From the NCBI GenBank assembly GCA_036768485.1, contig JAVLUZ010000341.1, positions 3,121,468 through 3,185,467 of the forward strand: 64,000 nucleotides of DNA, written 5' to 3'. The translations under genes and the position numbers were made by a program. This DNA is from Mermis nigrescens (lineage: Eukaryota; Nematoda; Enoplea; Mermithida; Mermithidae). The notes beneath the pieces are model-generated. The model saw only the letters and a list, made by a program, of their open reading frames with translations. It was not told the DNA's origin and ran no database searches. Shown one piece after another: positions 11,375 to 21,291 of this stretch. The stretch's first letter is position 1, and each line of letters starts with the position of its first letter.

Positions 11375-12621
11375 GTAATTATTTTTCTTATTGGCACATA
11401 TATGTTGGAATAACCTTACCGCTCATTTCTTGTTTTTTCATTGCATGCTCTTTCATGATTATTTTATTTTCTGTGTTTCTATAAGATTAATTAAATGCTG
11501 ATTGTTTCCTTTTTATGTGTTGTATCTCTCTGCTAAATGAGGTAGAAGCGATGCTTAATTTCCATTCCTGCCCCGTTGCTAAAATGTGACTATCTTTTAG
11601 TTTGTCTGATATGTCTGTGATTTTGTCCTTGATTTAATATATTATATTTATTCCACGTGTACATAATATTTAATATCCTATCAATGATTAAATCAGGCAT
11701 GCATCTTTCGGAAGTTCCATACTTAAGAATGTTTGTTAATATTGCATGAAAATACGCAAACTTCTATGAAGCATATCGGAAAAGTGAAAACTACTAAAAA
11801 TTTGTTGTGGTCGACATTTCCTGTCGCTATTGTCAGCTCCTCATTGTTCTAATCTGCTGGTATCTGTTATATCTTTAGTCTGTTTAATGGAACCTGGTAC
11901 TTACTTTGGAATTGAGGTAAACCTATTACAAAAATGGCTTAATGAAACGACTACTCTGTAATTTGATATAGCAAATAAACAGCGCTTTTCGTATGCAAAA
12001 TTTTGCTACTTTAGCATCCTGTAAGGTACTCTTGTCACTGTTCAGTTGTTTTACGAAAACTCATTTCCATTCGCAAGCTTTAGCGAAAGAATTGTAGTAC
12101 CCGTTTCATTCCTAATATTCGTTTCGCTTTCATTTAAAGAAAATGTACCTGTAGATGAAATAAATAGTAGGTGCTGAAGTAATTACCTAAAAGTATATAT
12201 TTGTATATGTGTACGAGTATGTATGCGTGTGATACATGATGAATCACGTTCACAATTTAATATGATGCACGGAAAGATGGAAAAATCCCATGCCTTTTTG
12301 TCCCTAAATTGTCAAATTTTGCCGGATGTGAAGTATTTTCCATAATCGATGATGTTTTTAATGCTGTCAAGCCGAATTTGTGACATCTTTACATTAAGGT
12401 GTACCCTTTTTTTCGGGCTACTCCGTATTGCTATTATTCTATTCATTCTGTTTCTCGAAACATTGTGCATGAGTGACAATTATTGAATCGGAATAAATTG
12501 ATTTCAAAAGCGGTCTAAACTGAAAAGGTGGCGGTAACATTGCACGCAGTAAATGCCATGTAAATGAACTTTATACTTAAACTTCCCCGAAATACACTAT
12601 TCGCCATGAATGTTGACTCTC
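11375..12621. other. ECHS1 last intron, 5' part; nothing recognised
   Basis: AT-rich DNA without recognised repeats or exons. Family repeats are notably absent here compared with the first intron. Confidence 0.4.
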
Positions 12622-12747
12622 ATGCTTCAGAGGATGATAGAGCTTACCAAAGGATATATCTTTTACACGCCGGCCCTATTTCCGCGCACGCATGACCGAC
12701 GTGTTGAACATATATCCTTTCACATGCCCTATCATCATGTGAAGCAT
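12622..12747. repeat. Imperfect long hairpin in ECHS1 intron
   Basis: The arms 12622-12674 and 12695-12747 are inverted repeats with about 41 of 53 positions paired and no gap needed, around a 20-nt loop. Conserved blocks include ATGCTTCA, GATGATAG and AAAGGATATAT with their complements. It could be an intronic microRNA-like precursor or the relic of a foldback MITE. The length exceeds a typical nematode pre-miRNA. Confidence 0.6.
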
Positions 12748-13081
12748 ATTGGAGCGCCAACTTTCGTCGCGGGCACTGTTTGTAGTAGCTTCTATAAGAT
12801 CTTCAATAGTCGAGTCGAGTAAGTGTGTGAAATACTGACAATTGATTTTTTCCTACTTGGGTGTAGTAACATAACTGCAGTTCATTGCTTGTAAAGTCCG
12901 ATAAAAGATTGTCAGGCTTGCAAGCACACATGGGCGTGTGGGAAGGGGGGTAAACACCCCGCAGAAATTGAAAAGTCTCCTGCAGACTACTGTAGACCCC
13001 TGTATTTCTATTTTTAGTAATGCAAATGTTCTCGGTTTGAATTGGAGCTGGTATAGTAATTCGTGTTTGAAATTTTTTCAG

Positions 13082-13147
13082 GCTGACAGGAAGGAAGGAA
13101 TGACTGCCTTTTTGGAAAAGCGGAAACCAAAATATAATTCCACTTAA
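13082..13147 (+). CDS. ECHS1: ECHS1 last exon and stop
   Basis: It begins after TTTTTTCAG, which ends at 13081, and reads ADRKEGMTAFLEKRKPKYNS, then T and a TAA at 13145-13147. The DRKEGM-AF-EKR-P motif is the standard C-terminus of mitochondrial enoyl-CoA hydratase, so the gene ends where the family ends. Confidence 0.95.
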   Translation, partial: ADRKEGMTAFLEKRKPKYNST

Positions 13148-13296
13148 AATGCTATTATTTGTTTATCGTGTTAAATTATACTTTTACGTTCCGTTATATC
13201 TACTTAGATATCACATGCTTCTCGCTCACTTTAAATGTCGTTTAATCAGTCATAATTATCCGTTCTTGATGTAATGGTGCTTTAGCTTTCAAGTAC

Positions 13297-13302
13297 AATA
13301 AA
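13297..13302 (+). terminator. ECHS1 polyadenylation signal
   Basis: A consensus AATAAA lies about 150 bp after the ECHS1 stop in otherwise unique sequence. It is the first such hexamer after the stop, and no repeat lies between. Confidence 0.6.
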
Positions 13303-14759
13303 AATATCAATAGGTTGGCGTAAGCACACCAGCAAAGAATCTCTATTTACTATACTAACATGGCTTCTTCTACACGCAGTAATGTGTTTTACAATTATTT
13401 TTATGTGTATCTATTTGATTTAAGGTTTTTATAAAAATATTTGGAAAATTAAAATCTGGAAACTGAAACGAAAACAGTTGTGCACCTTGGTTCCGTCGGC
13501 GGTGGGTGGCTCAAAGTGGCGGAACCGGTGTTCCCCAAGCAGAGCTTATCAGGGTGAGCGTTCCTAACCCGTTTCCGACAAAATTTCAGCCACTTAAGGG
13601 GGTTCTGGTGCTCGGAAATGACTGTCATCTATATGTGCTGCTCACCCCGGTTCCGTCTAGGGGTATCTTTGCCCTGGAGAAGGTTCAAGGTGGTCCAACC
13701 GGGGTTCCCAAGTAGGGCCATCAAGTTGAATACCCCAACCCCGTTTCCGACAATCGACAATACTTCCTACTGAAGAGGAGTATTGGGGCCCGGAAATGGG
13801 GTACCCCATTTGTACAAGTGAAGTTGATCCCGGTTCAGTCGGGGGTATCTCCGCCCTCGGGGGTGGTCTAAAGTGACGAAACCGAGATTCACAAGCAGAG
13901 CCTATCAGTGTGAACATTCCATACCCTGTTTCCGGCAAAATTTCACTCACTGAAAAAAAGGTTTTGGGGCTCGGAAATGGGGTACCCCGTTATCTGTATG
14001 TGATGCTGACCTCAGTTCCGTCGGGAGTATCTTCGCCCTAAAGGTGGTCCAAAGAAGTGGAATCGGGTTCCCCAAGTAGGGTACCATGAGGTTGAACACC
14101 CCTTATACTGTTTCCGGCAAAATTTCTCCCACTGAAGAGGGGTAATGGGGCCCGGAACTGGAGTACCGCATTTGTACATGTGAAGCTGAACCCGATTCTG
14201 CCGGGGTTATATCCACCCTCGGGGTGGTCCAAAGTGACGAAACCGAGGTTCCCTAAGCAGATCCATCAGGTTGAACATTCCCAACCCCGTTTCCGGTAAA
14301 ATTTCACCCACTGAAGGGGAGTTTGTGGGTTGGAAATGGGGTACCCCTTATCTACATATGTATATGTGATGCTGACCCCGTCCATAAGGTTGAACACCCC
14401 AACCCCGCTTCCGGAAAAATTTCTTCCACTGAAAGGGGTATTGTGGTTCGAAAATGGGGTACCCCATTTGTACATGTGAAGCTGACCCTGGTCCCATCGG
14501 GGGTATCTCCACCCTGGGGTGGTCCAAAGTGAATAAAACGAAGTTCCCAAGTAGGGCCCATCAGGATGAACACCCCAAATCCGTTTCCGGTACAATTTCA
14601 CCCACTGAAAGGGGGCTTTGGGGCTTGGAAATGGGGTACCCCGTTATTTATATGTGATGCTGACCCCGATCGGTCGGGGTTATCTCCGCCCTAGGGTGGT
14701 TTAAGGTTTAAACTGGCAGAACCGGGGTTCCCCCAAGTAAGGCCTATCTGGGTGAACAC

Positions 14760-15024
14760 CACACATGGCCGTGGGGGTATACACCCCCCAGAAGGTGAAA
14801 TACCCCCCCAGAAATCAAAATACCCCCCCCAGAAAAAAAATTTTTTGCTTTTTTAGCAATTTTTTGATGCCATTGGATAGAGCTTGATGAGAAACGTCGA
14901 AAAATGGTGTTTTTTTTTGCCATACGACCACTTTTAAGACCTTTTTTTGACCTTTAAAAATTTTTTCACCCCCCCCCAGAAATTTTTTCACCCCCCCCCA
15001 GAATTTTGGTGCTACCCACCTATG
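14760..15024 (-). mobile_element. Family B hAT MITE in satellite
   Basis: Ends: CACACATGGCCGTGGGG and CTACCCACCTATG. The 8-bp duplication GTGAACAC is perfect at 14752-14759 and 15025-15032 and is itself a piece of the satellite unit, so the insertion came after array formation. Confidence 0.9.
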
Positions 15025-15981
15025 GTGAACACCCCAACCTCGTTTTTAGCAAAATTTCACCCACTGAAGCGAGGATACTGCATTTGTACATGTGAAGCTG
15101 ATCCCGGTTCCGTCGGGGTTATCTCCGCCCTGGAAGTGGTCCAAAGTGGTGGAACCGAGGTTCCCACAGGATAAACACCCCAACCCCGTTTTGGGCAAGA
15201 TTTAACCCACTGAAAGGGGTTTTGGGACTCCTAAATTGGGTACCCCCTCATTTATTCAAATGTGATGCTGACTCCGGTTCCGTCGGAGATATCTCTACTC
15301 TGGGGGTGGTTTAAAATGGCAGAATCGGAGTTCCCCAAGTAGGGCTCATCAGGATATACACCTTAAACCCGTTTTCGGCAAAATTTAACCCACTGAAGGG
15401 GTTTTGGAACTCCTAAATTGGCTACTCCCTCATTTATACAAATGTGATGCTAACCCCGGTTCCGTCGGGGATATCTCCGCCCTGGGGGTGGTTTAAAATG
15501 GCGAAACCGGAGTTACCCAAGTAGGGCCCATCAGGATATACACCTTACACCCGTTATCGGCAAAATTCCACCCTCTGAAGGGAGGGGGGTTGGGCCTCGG
15601 AAATGGGGTACTAAATTTGCACATGTGAAGCTTACACCAGTTTCATCGGGAGGGGGTATCTTCGTCCTAAGATTCTGCCCAAAGTGGCGGAACTGGGGTT
15701 CCCCAAGTAGGATCTATGTGGGTGAAGACCCGGAACCCCGTTCCCAGCAAGATTTCTCCCACTATAGGGGGTTTGGGGCTCGAAAATGGGGTACTACATT
15801 TGTACATGTGTAGCTGACCCCGTTTCCGTCGGGGTTATCTCCACATTGAGGGTGGTCCAAAATGGCGGAACCGAAGTTCCCCAAGTATGGCCCATCAGAG
15901 TGAACACCCCATATAACCCAGTTTCCGGCAAGGTTTCACCCAGTAAAGGGGGATTTTAGGGCTCGGAAATGGGGTTGGGAG

Positions 15982-16240
15982 TATACCTGGGCGTGGGGGG
16001 TTTGGGGGTATGCACCCCCTCCCCCCGAGAAAACAAAATATCCCCAGAAACTAAAATACCCGCCAGAATTCAATTTTTAAAATTTTTTTGTTTTTGTTTC
16101 GCAATTTTTTATGCCAATGGATAGTGCTCGATGAGAAACGTTTAGAAATGGTGTTTTTTCCGCTATACCACCATTTCAAGGCCATTTTTAACCTTTGAAA
16201 AATCTTGCACCGCTCCCCAGAATTTTGGTGCTGCCCACGT
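15982..16240 (-). mobile_element. Family B MITE at satellite inversion point
   Basis: It opens TATACCTGGGCGTGGGG, contains the B core on the minus strand, and ends near CTGCCCACGTG. No flank duplication is found. The satellite reads in opposite directions on its two sides, so the MITE sits at a rearrangement junction. Confidence 0.65.
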
Positions 16241-16459
16241 GCTCCGCCACTTTAAACAACCCTCAGGGAGGAGATACCCCAGACGGAACCGGGGTCAGCA
16301 TTACATATTAATAACGGGGTACCCCATTTCCGAGCCCACAAACTCCCCTTCAGTCAGAGAAATTTGTCGGAAAGGGCTTGGGGTCTTCCACTATTAGGCC
16401 CAACTTAGGGAACCCCCGGTCCCTCCTCTTTGGACCACCCGGCAGGACGTAGATACTCC

Positions 16460-16570
16460 CAGAACAGGGTTGCACAATCATTTACGTTTTTGTTTCAGGA
16501 TTTTACTCATCGTTTCCGTTTCCGGCTTTTACCCAGCGTCTCCATTACCGTTTCCGTTTCCAGATTTTAC
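16460..16570. repeat. GTTTCC hexamer cluster
   Basis: GTTTCCGTTTCC repeats occur twice with diverged copies between. The style matches the hexamer arrays inside the large hAT elements of this window, so this may be a fragment of one. No inverted end was found. Confidence 0.4.
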
Positions 16571-17245
16571 CCACCCCCAAGAAATTATAACTGTCCGATG
16601 CAAATTCTTACTTTTTCCCAATAGTGCAATTTATTTCTCGATTTAGTTTCCGATAAGCGGGAAAGCTTTTTCTGTTTTGGATTAGCATGCTTCCGCTAAA
16701 ATCCTGAATTTTAAGTTAAAAAATTATGTATCAATCCACACCTGAAGCCAAATGTCACAAATCCAAAATGACCTACCCGAATTAAGACACAGTAATAATA
16801 GATTGGTAGGTTGGTTAAGCAGGCAAAGGTGCTAAGCACATTAAATTTTATGATTTAGCCCATGTTTGTGAAATGCACTATCTTGTCCAAAATTTGAAGA
16901 TAGGCCCCTTTGAAGAGCCGTGCAGCCAGGAGTGCTAATTTTTTAGCGTTAGGAAGGCTAGGTACGTTTTTTGAAATCAGGGGGTCTTTTACCCTACAGA
17001 ATGTAGAACTCGATTTTGAAAATTTTTCAGATACCTACATATCGGTTGTTCACGGTTGATGCCTACAGTCACCCGTCTTTTATTTTGCTGTTCGCAGAGG
17101 CTGTTCAGATCGCGTGAAATTTTGTTTGTAGGTACCTAATTACCTACCGCAGCACCACCTATATTGCCTTGTTTACTCTTTGAATTCCTGCTCGCATTTT
17201 TTATTCGAAAAAAGCGCTGTTATCGGTTATGTCTACCACGAAATA
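16571..17245. other. Intergenic / GPCR 3' flank
   Basis: AT-rich DNA with no recognised feature. It should contain the 3' UTR of the GPCR on the minus strand. Confidence 0.35.
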
Positions 17246-17711
17246 TCAAATCGTACATAATGTGATATTGCCTGCATCTCTGATCAGCGGCTTATTTCTT
17301 TTGTGTCTTATAATTCCGCCAACCGTCGAAAATCTACCATATTCGTAATTGCAGTTTTTGGTAGATATCCTGTTGCCTGGGCGAGCGTATTTTGTCCTAA
17401 CGTCATTGCCAGTAACTGCACTGCACTGGTGTCCGAAAATTCGCCAAAATTGGCGCCTAAAACTAGTACTCGATGTGCAGTATAGGACGAAATTCAGCAT
17501 TTTGTTGACCACGACCAAAAAATTGAAAAAATTAATAATAGTCTGCGACGAAGTGCTTTGGTGGTTCTTCAATAGGCTAGTAGTGACCGAAAGCCAATAC
17601 ATGACAGTCGAGGGAAAGCTGAATATCAACATCGACAATACTATTACTAAAACAGTTACGGTGATTTTAATCTCGTTTTTCGCCAATTGTCGCTGCTGGC
17701 CTGCTACCGCT
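17246..17711 (-). CDS. Class A peptide GPCR, last exon (TM6-TM7 and tail)
   Basis: This exon encodes the end of a rhodopsin-family receptor. A basic lead-in (QQRQLAKNEIK) precedes TM6 (ITVTVLVIVLSMLIFSF). TM7 ends in NKMLNFVLYCTSS with SFRRQF after it. NFVLYC replaces the usual NPxxY, a form seen in invertebrate FMRFamide-type receptors (established knowledge). The cytoplasmic tail of about 75 residues is basic and ends at TAA. The acceptor is taken as TTATAG on the minus strand just before 17711; AG alternatives lie up to 13 bp further in. With the exons at 18721-19143, 20045-20230 and 20732-20955 it makes a complete seven-helix protein. The ligand is unknown; a neuropeptide is the likely class. 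Confidence 0.85.
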
Positions 17712-17799
17712 CTATAAAAAAAATTCACTGGTGAACTATAAAGTGAGGAATGATTTTTTGGGTGAAAGCAAGGCAGGATTTGAGAAATAGAGAACAAGA

Positions 17800-18700
17800 G
17801 AGAAAATCGTCCTGTAAAAATATTTTCGCTTTCGAATTTTTTGGCGTAAGGTGGAGAATTTTTGAGAGCTAAAATAATTTTTGAGATTGCGAATCGGAAA
17901 ATTCTTGCTATAGATCTCTGCGAGGTACAATCAGGTTTACAGATTACTATATTACAAAATATTCAGAAGTGCAACAAACGAAAATGATGTTTTGTGTCAA
18001 TATAGTCGGAAACTCCTGTACCCAAAGATTAGTGAACTTTCGCTGTCGACAAAATATGTACACAAACGAAATTATCTGTTAAAGACTTATTTTTTAATAA
18101 TTTTTAAGGAAAATAAATGACTGTTTTATATTGCAGAATTCGATTGCACGTCCGAATGTGAAAGGACAGTGCGTACATTTATATCTGTTTCACACAACTT
18201 CGTTCATAAATTTCAAATATATCTCCGACAATTAGCTGTCAGATTGCAATTATAGCCATTGATCTGATATATAATTATCGTAACCCTCGGCTTACTGTCG
18301 TTGAAAATTCTTAGAATTTATGCACGGAGTTATGTGAAACAGACTATAGATGTCAATAATCAGAGAATAGCTTATTATTAATTAATGAAGAGCGACTTTT
18401 ATCTCCATCTGATCCTACAAGAAAAATACAGATGACATTCCTTTGAATAGTGCAATTTCGCTGAATTCCTAAATATTCTGCACAAAAATCATAAAATTCA
18501 ATTTTTTCTAATCAAAGTTGACTTAAAGCGCTTTTTTTGAATTCTGAAAAATTGATTAACAAAAAGCTCACGCTCCAAACACGCTATACAAATAGTTGAT
18601 TTCTTATTCATAGCAATTCTCAATCATTTACTTTATTTTCGCGCTTTGATTACTTGAATTATCTATTACTCAATTTTCTGCAATCAAGCTTTGACTTATG
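17800..18700. other. GPCR last intron, nothing recognised
   Basis: AT-rich sequence between TM5 and TM6 exons with no transposon ends or exons that I recognise. Confidence 0.4.
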
Positions 18701-18720
18701 AACAATAAAAGAGAGCTAAC

Positions 18721-19143
18721 TTTGATTCACGCCAATTAGTCTTCGAACACTTCAACACTTGCTCGTCGGCTTGCAGAGCATAGGATTGTCGGCTTTTTCG
18801 CAGATAATGAAGTAGCAAAGTATTCAAAATGGCTAATAATAAAAATGGTACGGTAACTTGAAGCATTGGACCCAATGTGAGCGAAATTTGCACATAATGT
18901 CTGGTCAATGGCCTCATTTCGTGAGGCTTCACCTGACGTAATGTATCGAACAAGATAGTATTGTTCGAGCATAATGACCACTGTGCAGGTACTAGCCATA
19001 AAAATTGGTGCACTTGCAGAACGAGTGATAAGACCATTATCCCCATGATAATGCATATAATGACGCGCTTTTTCCAGAACAGGCGAGCATGCAAAGGACT
19101 CTTTATGGCGACTAATCTTTCGATAGTAACTAAGACGGCAAAC
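18721..19143 (-). CDS. GPCR exon 3 (TM3 end to TM5)
   Basis: The acceptor is ATCTTTAG on the minus strand, with the exon starting at 19143. The first G completes a Trp codon and FAVLVTIERLVAIKSPL follows, where ERL stands for DRY at the end of TM3. TM4 (VIICIIMGIMVLSLVLQVHQ) follows, then an extracellular loop with a Cys (WSLC) and a glycosylation site NNT, then TM5 (LQVTVPFLLLAILNTLLL). This acceptor puts TM3 at the spacing normal for FMRFamide-type receptors; an upstream AG would add 11 residues. The donor is uncertain: GT at 18720, 18750 or 18758 (minus reading) are all possible, and the first two fit the phase of the last exon. Confidence 0.85.
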
Positions 19144-19184
19144 CTAAAGATGGCTATATTTAATTGACAGGCTAACCTTATAAG

Positions 19185-19465
19185 CATACGTGGGCAGCAA
19201 GAAAATTCTGGGGGGGTCCAAGATTTTTTGAAGGTCAAAAAATGGCCTTAAAAATGGTGATATGGCGATAAAAACACCATTTTTCGACGTTTCTCATCAA
19301 GCACTATCCATTGGCATCAAAAAATTGCGAAAAAAACGAAAAAAATTTTCAAAAATTGATTTCTGGGGGGGTCTTTTGATCTCTGGGGGGTCTTTTGATC
19401 TCTGGGGGGGTCTTTTGGTTTCTGGGGGGTCCAGACCCCCCCAGATCCCCCCACGCCCATGTGTG
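19185..19465 (+). mobile_element. Family B hAT MITE in GPCR intron
   Basis: Starts CATACGTGGGCAGC and ends CACGCCCATGTGTG. The 8-bp duplication CTTATAAG is perfect at 19177-19184 and 19466-19473. It sits 42 bp upstream of GPCR exon 3. The GGGGGTCTTTTGATCTCT phrase is locally repeated three times inside it. Confidence 0.92.
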
Positions 19466-19483
19466 CTTATAAGTAAGCTCATC

Positions 19484-19864
19484 CATGCATGTACACCATG
19501 GGTATTCTGGAGGATCCGGCCCAAAAAATTTTCAAAAAGTGCCTTTTTAGGCTAAAAACGACGGCGTACGCGTCAAAAACACTGTTTAAGACGTTTAAGA
19601 CAATGCTCGTTCTTTCTGGAATATAAAAACACAAAGAAATGTCCAAAAAATTTACAAAATTGAAAAAATTGAACAAAATATAGTCAAAAAAATGTGTATG
19701 CGCCGCGAAGCGCCGAAAATTTGAGATTTTTCAGCCAAAATGAGCTCGCTCAAAAAGGCACACTTTTTACAATTTTTACAAAAAAATCGGTCGTAGCCTT
19801 TGGATGTCAGTAGCCATTCTAGGGGGTCAAAGCCCCCAAATCCCGCCCTTCAACAACACGTATG
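19484..19864 (-). mobile_element. Family C hAT MITE in GPCR intron
   Basis: Starts CATGCATGTACACCATGG and ends AACACGTATG. The duplication AGCTCATC is perfect at 19476-19483 and 19865-19872. The hairpin CGCCGCGAAGCGCCG is near 19700. It lies only 10 bp from the family B element's right flank. Confidence 0.9.
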
Positions 19865-20044
19865 AGCTCATCTGATTTGAAGTTTAAAAGTTTGATCAGT
19901 TCGATTAGTCTGATTTTAAAAAACATGATTACGATTTTCAGCAATTGTAAGTACTCGTAGTGAATAAGTCAACTAGTTCTATGCGGCCCTGTACTTATGC
20001 GGATAATATTTATTGTTGACCTGAGAAAAGACAGTAATCCTCAC

Positions 20045-20230
20045 CAAGCAGAGGAAGTCAGAAGCGCATTAGCAAATGCAGTGAATGTAACTTTTGATTG
20101 GAAATGAAAGTTGAGAAATCCGGGCATTGAAGCTAGTGACTCGTAGACGGGTAAGTTGATCATTAACATGACAATCAAGAAACACAAGTCAACCAGCGCC
20201 ATTGCTGACAAGAAGTAGTTGGCCTTTGAT
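20045..20230 (-). CDS. GPCR exon 2 (TM2 to start of TM3)
   Basis: The acceptor is ATCATTTAAG on the minus strand; the first A completes an Arg codon. The exon reads SKANYFLSAMALVDLCFLIV, the LSAxAxxD core of TM2 with its sodium-site Asp, then NLPVYES and FTAFANALLTSSA. It ends in phase 2 before gtgagg, so Trp spans the junction. The frame is open throughout with strong helix composition, and phases match both neighbours. Confidence 0.9.
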
Positions 20231-20731
20231 CTTAAATGATAGTGCTATAAATAAATACATATAAACAACATAAATAAGTCATTAATATTGATCACCCACC
20301 AGCCAGAGATTTTTCGGAGCCAAAATAGCCTCAAAAAACCTAAGCTAAAATAGAGATAAAAACCATGTTAATTCATATTTCTTGATCATGAAAATTTTCC
20401 ATTTTTCGATTATGGGGATCTAGAGGACCTTCCAAATCCCCAAGTGTATTTCTAATGATCATGCAGAATATTCGATTTAGTATGGATCAAATCAATGCAA
20501 CATCGTACTACGTCAGCATACAGTCGAAAAGACAATGAAAGAGCTGAGAATTTCGGTGTGAGCGTTGAATCAGTGTGATTGTCGAGCTCAATTGAAACAA
20601 ACTTATTGAATATCACTTTGATGTAATGAATTCCTATGACGCGAAGAGCATTTTTGTCGAATTTATAAACTTAATAAATGAATATTGCATGAATACATGA
20701 AAGCAACAATGCACTTTGGTCATCAACTCAC

Positions 20732-20955
20732 CTCAATAAAACCCTGCTTCTCAGGACGACCAGATTCAAGGTATTTCCTGCTACGCCGATGACAAAAATA
20801 ATCGGAAAGCAATAGCCGTACAAGTAGTGGACAATTGGTGGATACAAAACGCCGGTAAAACATTGCTTGTCGACTAAAACTGGGACTATTGTTGTCACGT
20901 TTAGTGCGGTAAGTATTGACAGATTCTGGTCAAGCATTCTAAACCAATCAAACAT
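20732..20955 (-). CDS. GPCR exon 1 (N-terminus and TM1)
   Basis: ATG at 20955 is preceded in frame by TAA, so it is the natural start unless a 5' exon is spliced on. The N-terminal segment (about 45 residues) has a glycosylation site NVT and a Cys. TM1 follows with FPIIFVIGVAGNTLNLVVL, where GN is the conserved Asn motif. The donor AG|gtgagt is near consensus and phase 2, giving LLR|SKANYF across the junction with exon 2. Confidence 0.85.
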
Positions 20956-21132
20956 TTAAAGTAAGACGTTAGCAATCTGGAGTATGAACTTCTGGAATTC
21001 ACATAATGGATCTACACAGGCCCCACAACATATTCATGCTAAAGCCAATCTTGAATCTCACTTTAGTATTCAAAGACTGGTTGTCTGGTGCCAGTCATCA
21101 GACAAGTATGTGCCGGGTTTATGGGTCTAGAG

Positions 21133-21283
21133 CACACGTGGGCGTGGGAAGAGGGGTTGGGATTTAGACCCTCTTCCCCCGAGAATCCGGTAGACCCCCA
21201 GAATAGAATTTTTGGCATGTTTTTTGGAATTTCTATCAGTTTTACCACCAAGACCTTCAGAATTCGGCTAACACCCATATACG
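21133..21283 (-). mobile_element. Short family B-like hAT MITE
   Basis: Ends: CACACGTGGGCGTGGG and ACACCCATATACG. The duplication GTCTAGAG is perfect at 21125-21132 and 21284-21291. At 151 bp it keeps little of the B interior. Confidence 0.85.
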
Positions 21284-21291
21284 GTCTAGAG

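Larger units (their letters stand above)
13481..16440. repeat. Satellite array, unit about 180 bp
   Basis: Degenerate copies follow one another, each with CCCCGGTTCCGTCGGGG, then GGTGGTCCAAAGTGGCGG, CCCCAAGTAGGGCC and TTTCGGCAAAATTTCACCCA. Anchor phrases recur about every 175-185 bp. One unit near 14385 is shortened, two family B MITEs interrupt the array, and the last copy (about 16241-16440) is inverted. The array fills the gap between the 3' ends of ECHS1 and the GPCR. Open frames inside it are not genes. Confidence 0.85.

Noticed and set aside
13506..15813. Several overlapping frames of 60-110 codons on both strands
   Set aside because: All lie in the ~180-bp satellite and reflect its GC-rich repeated unit.
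18696..19238. GPCR exon 3 starting upstream at a Met within the family B element
   Set aside because: The upstream residues come from MITE sequence. The acceptor at 19144 gives correct TM3 length and matches the phase of exon 2.
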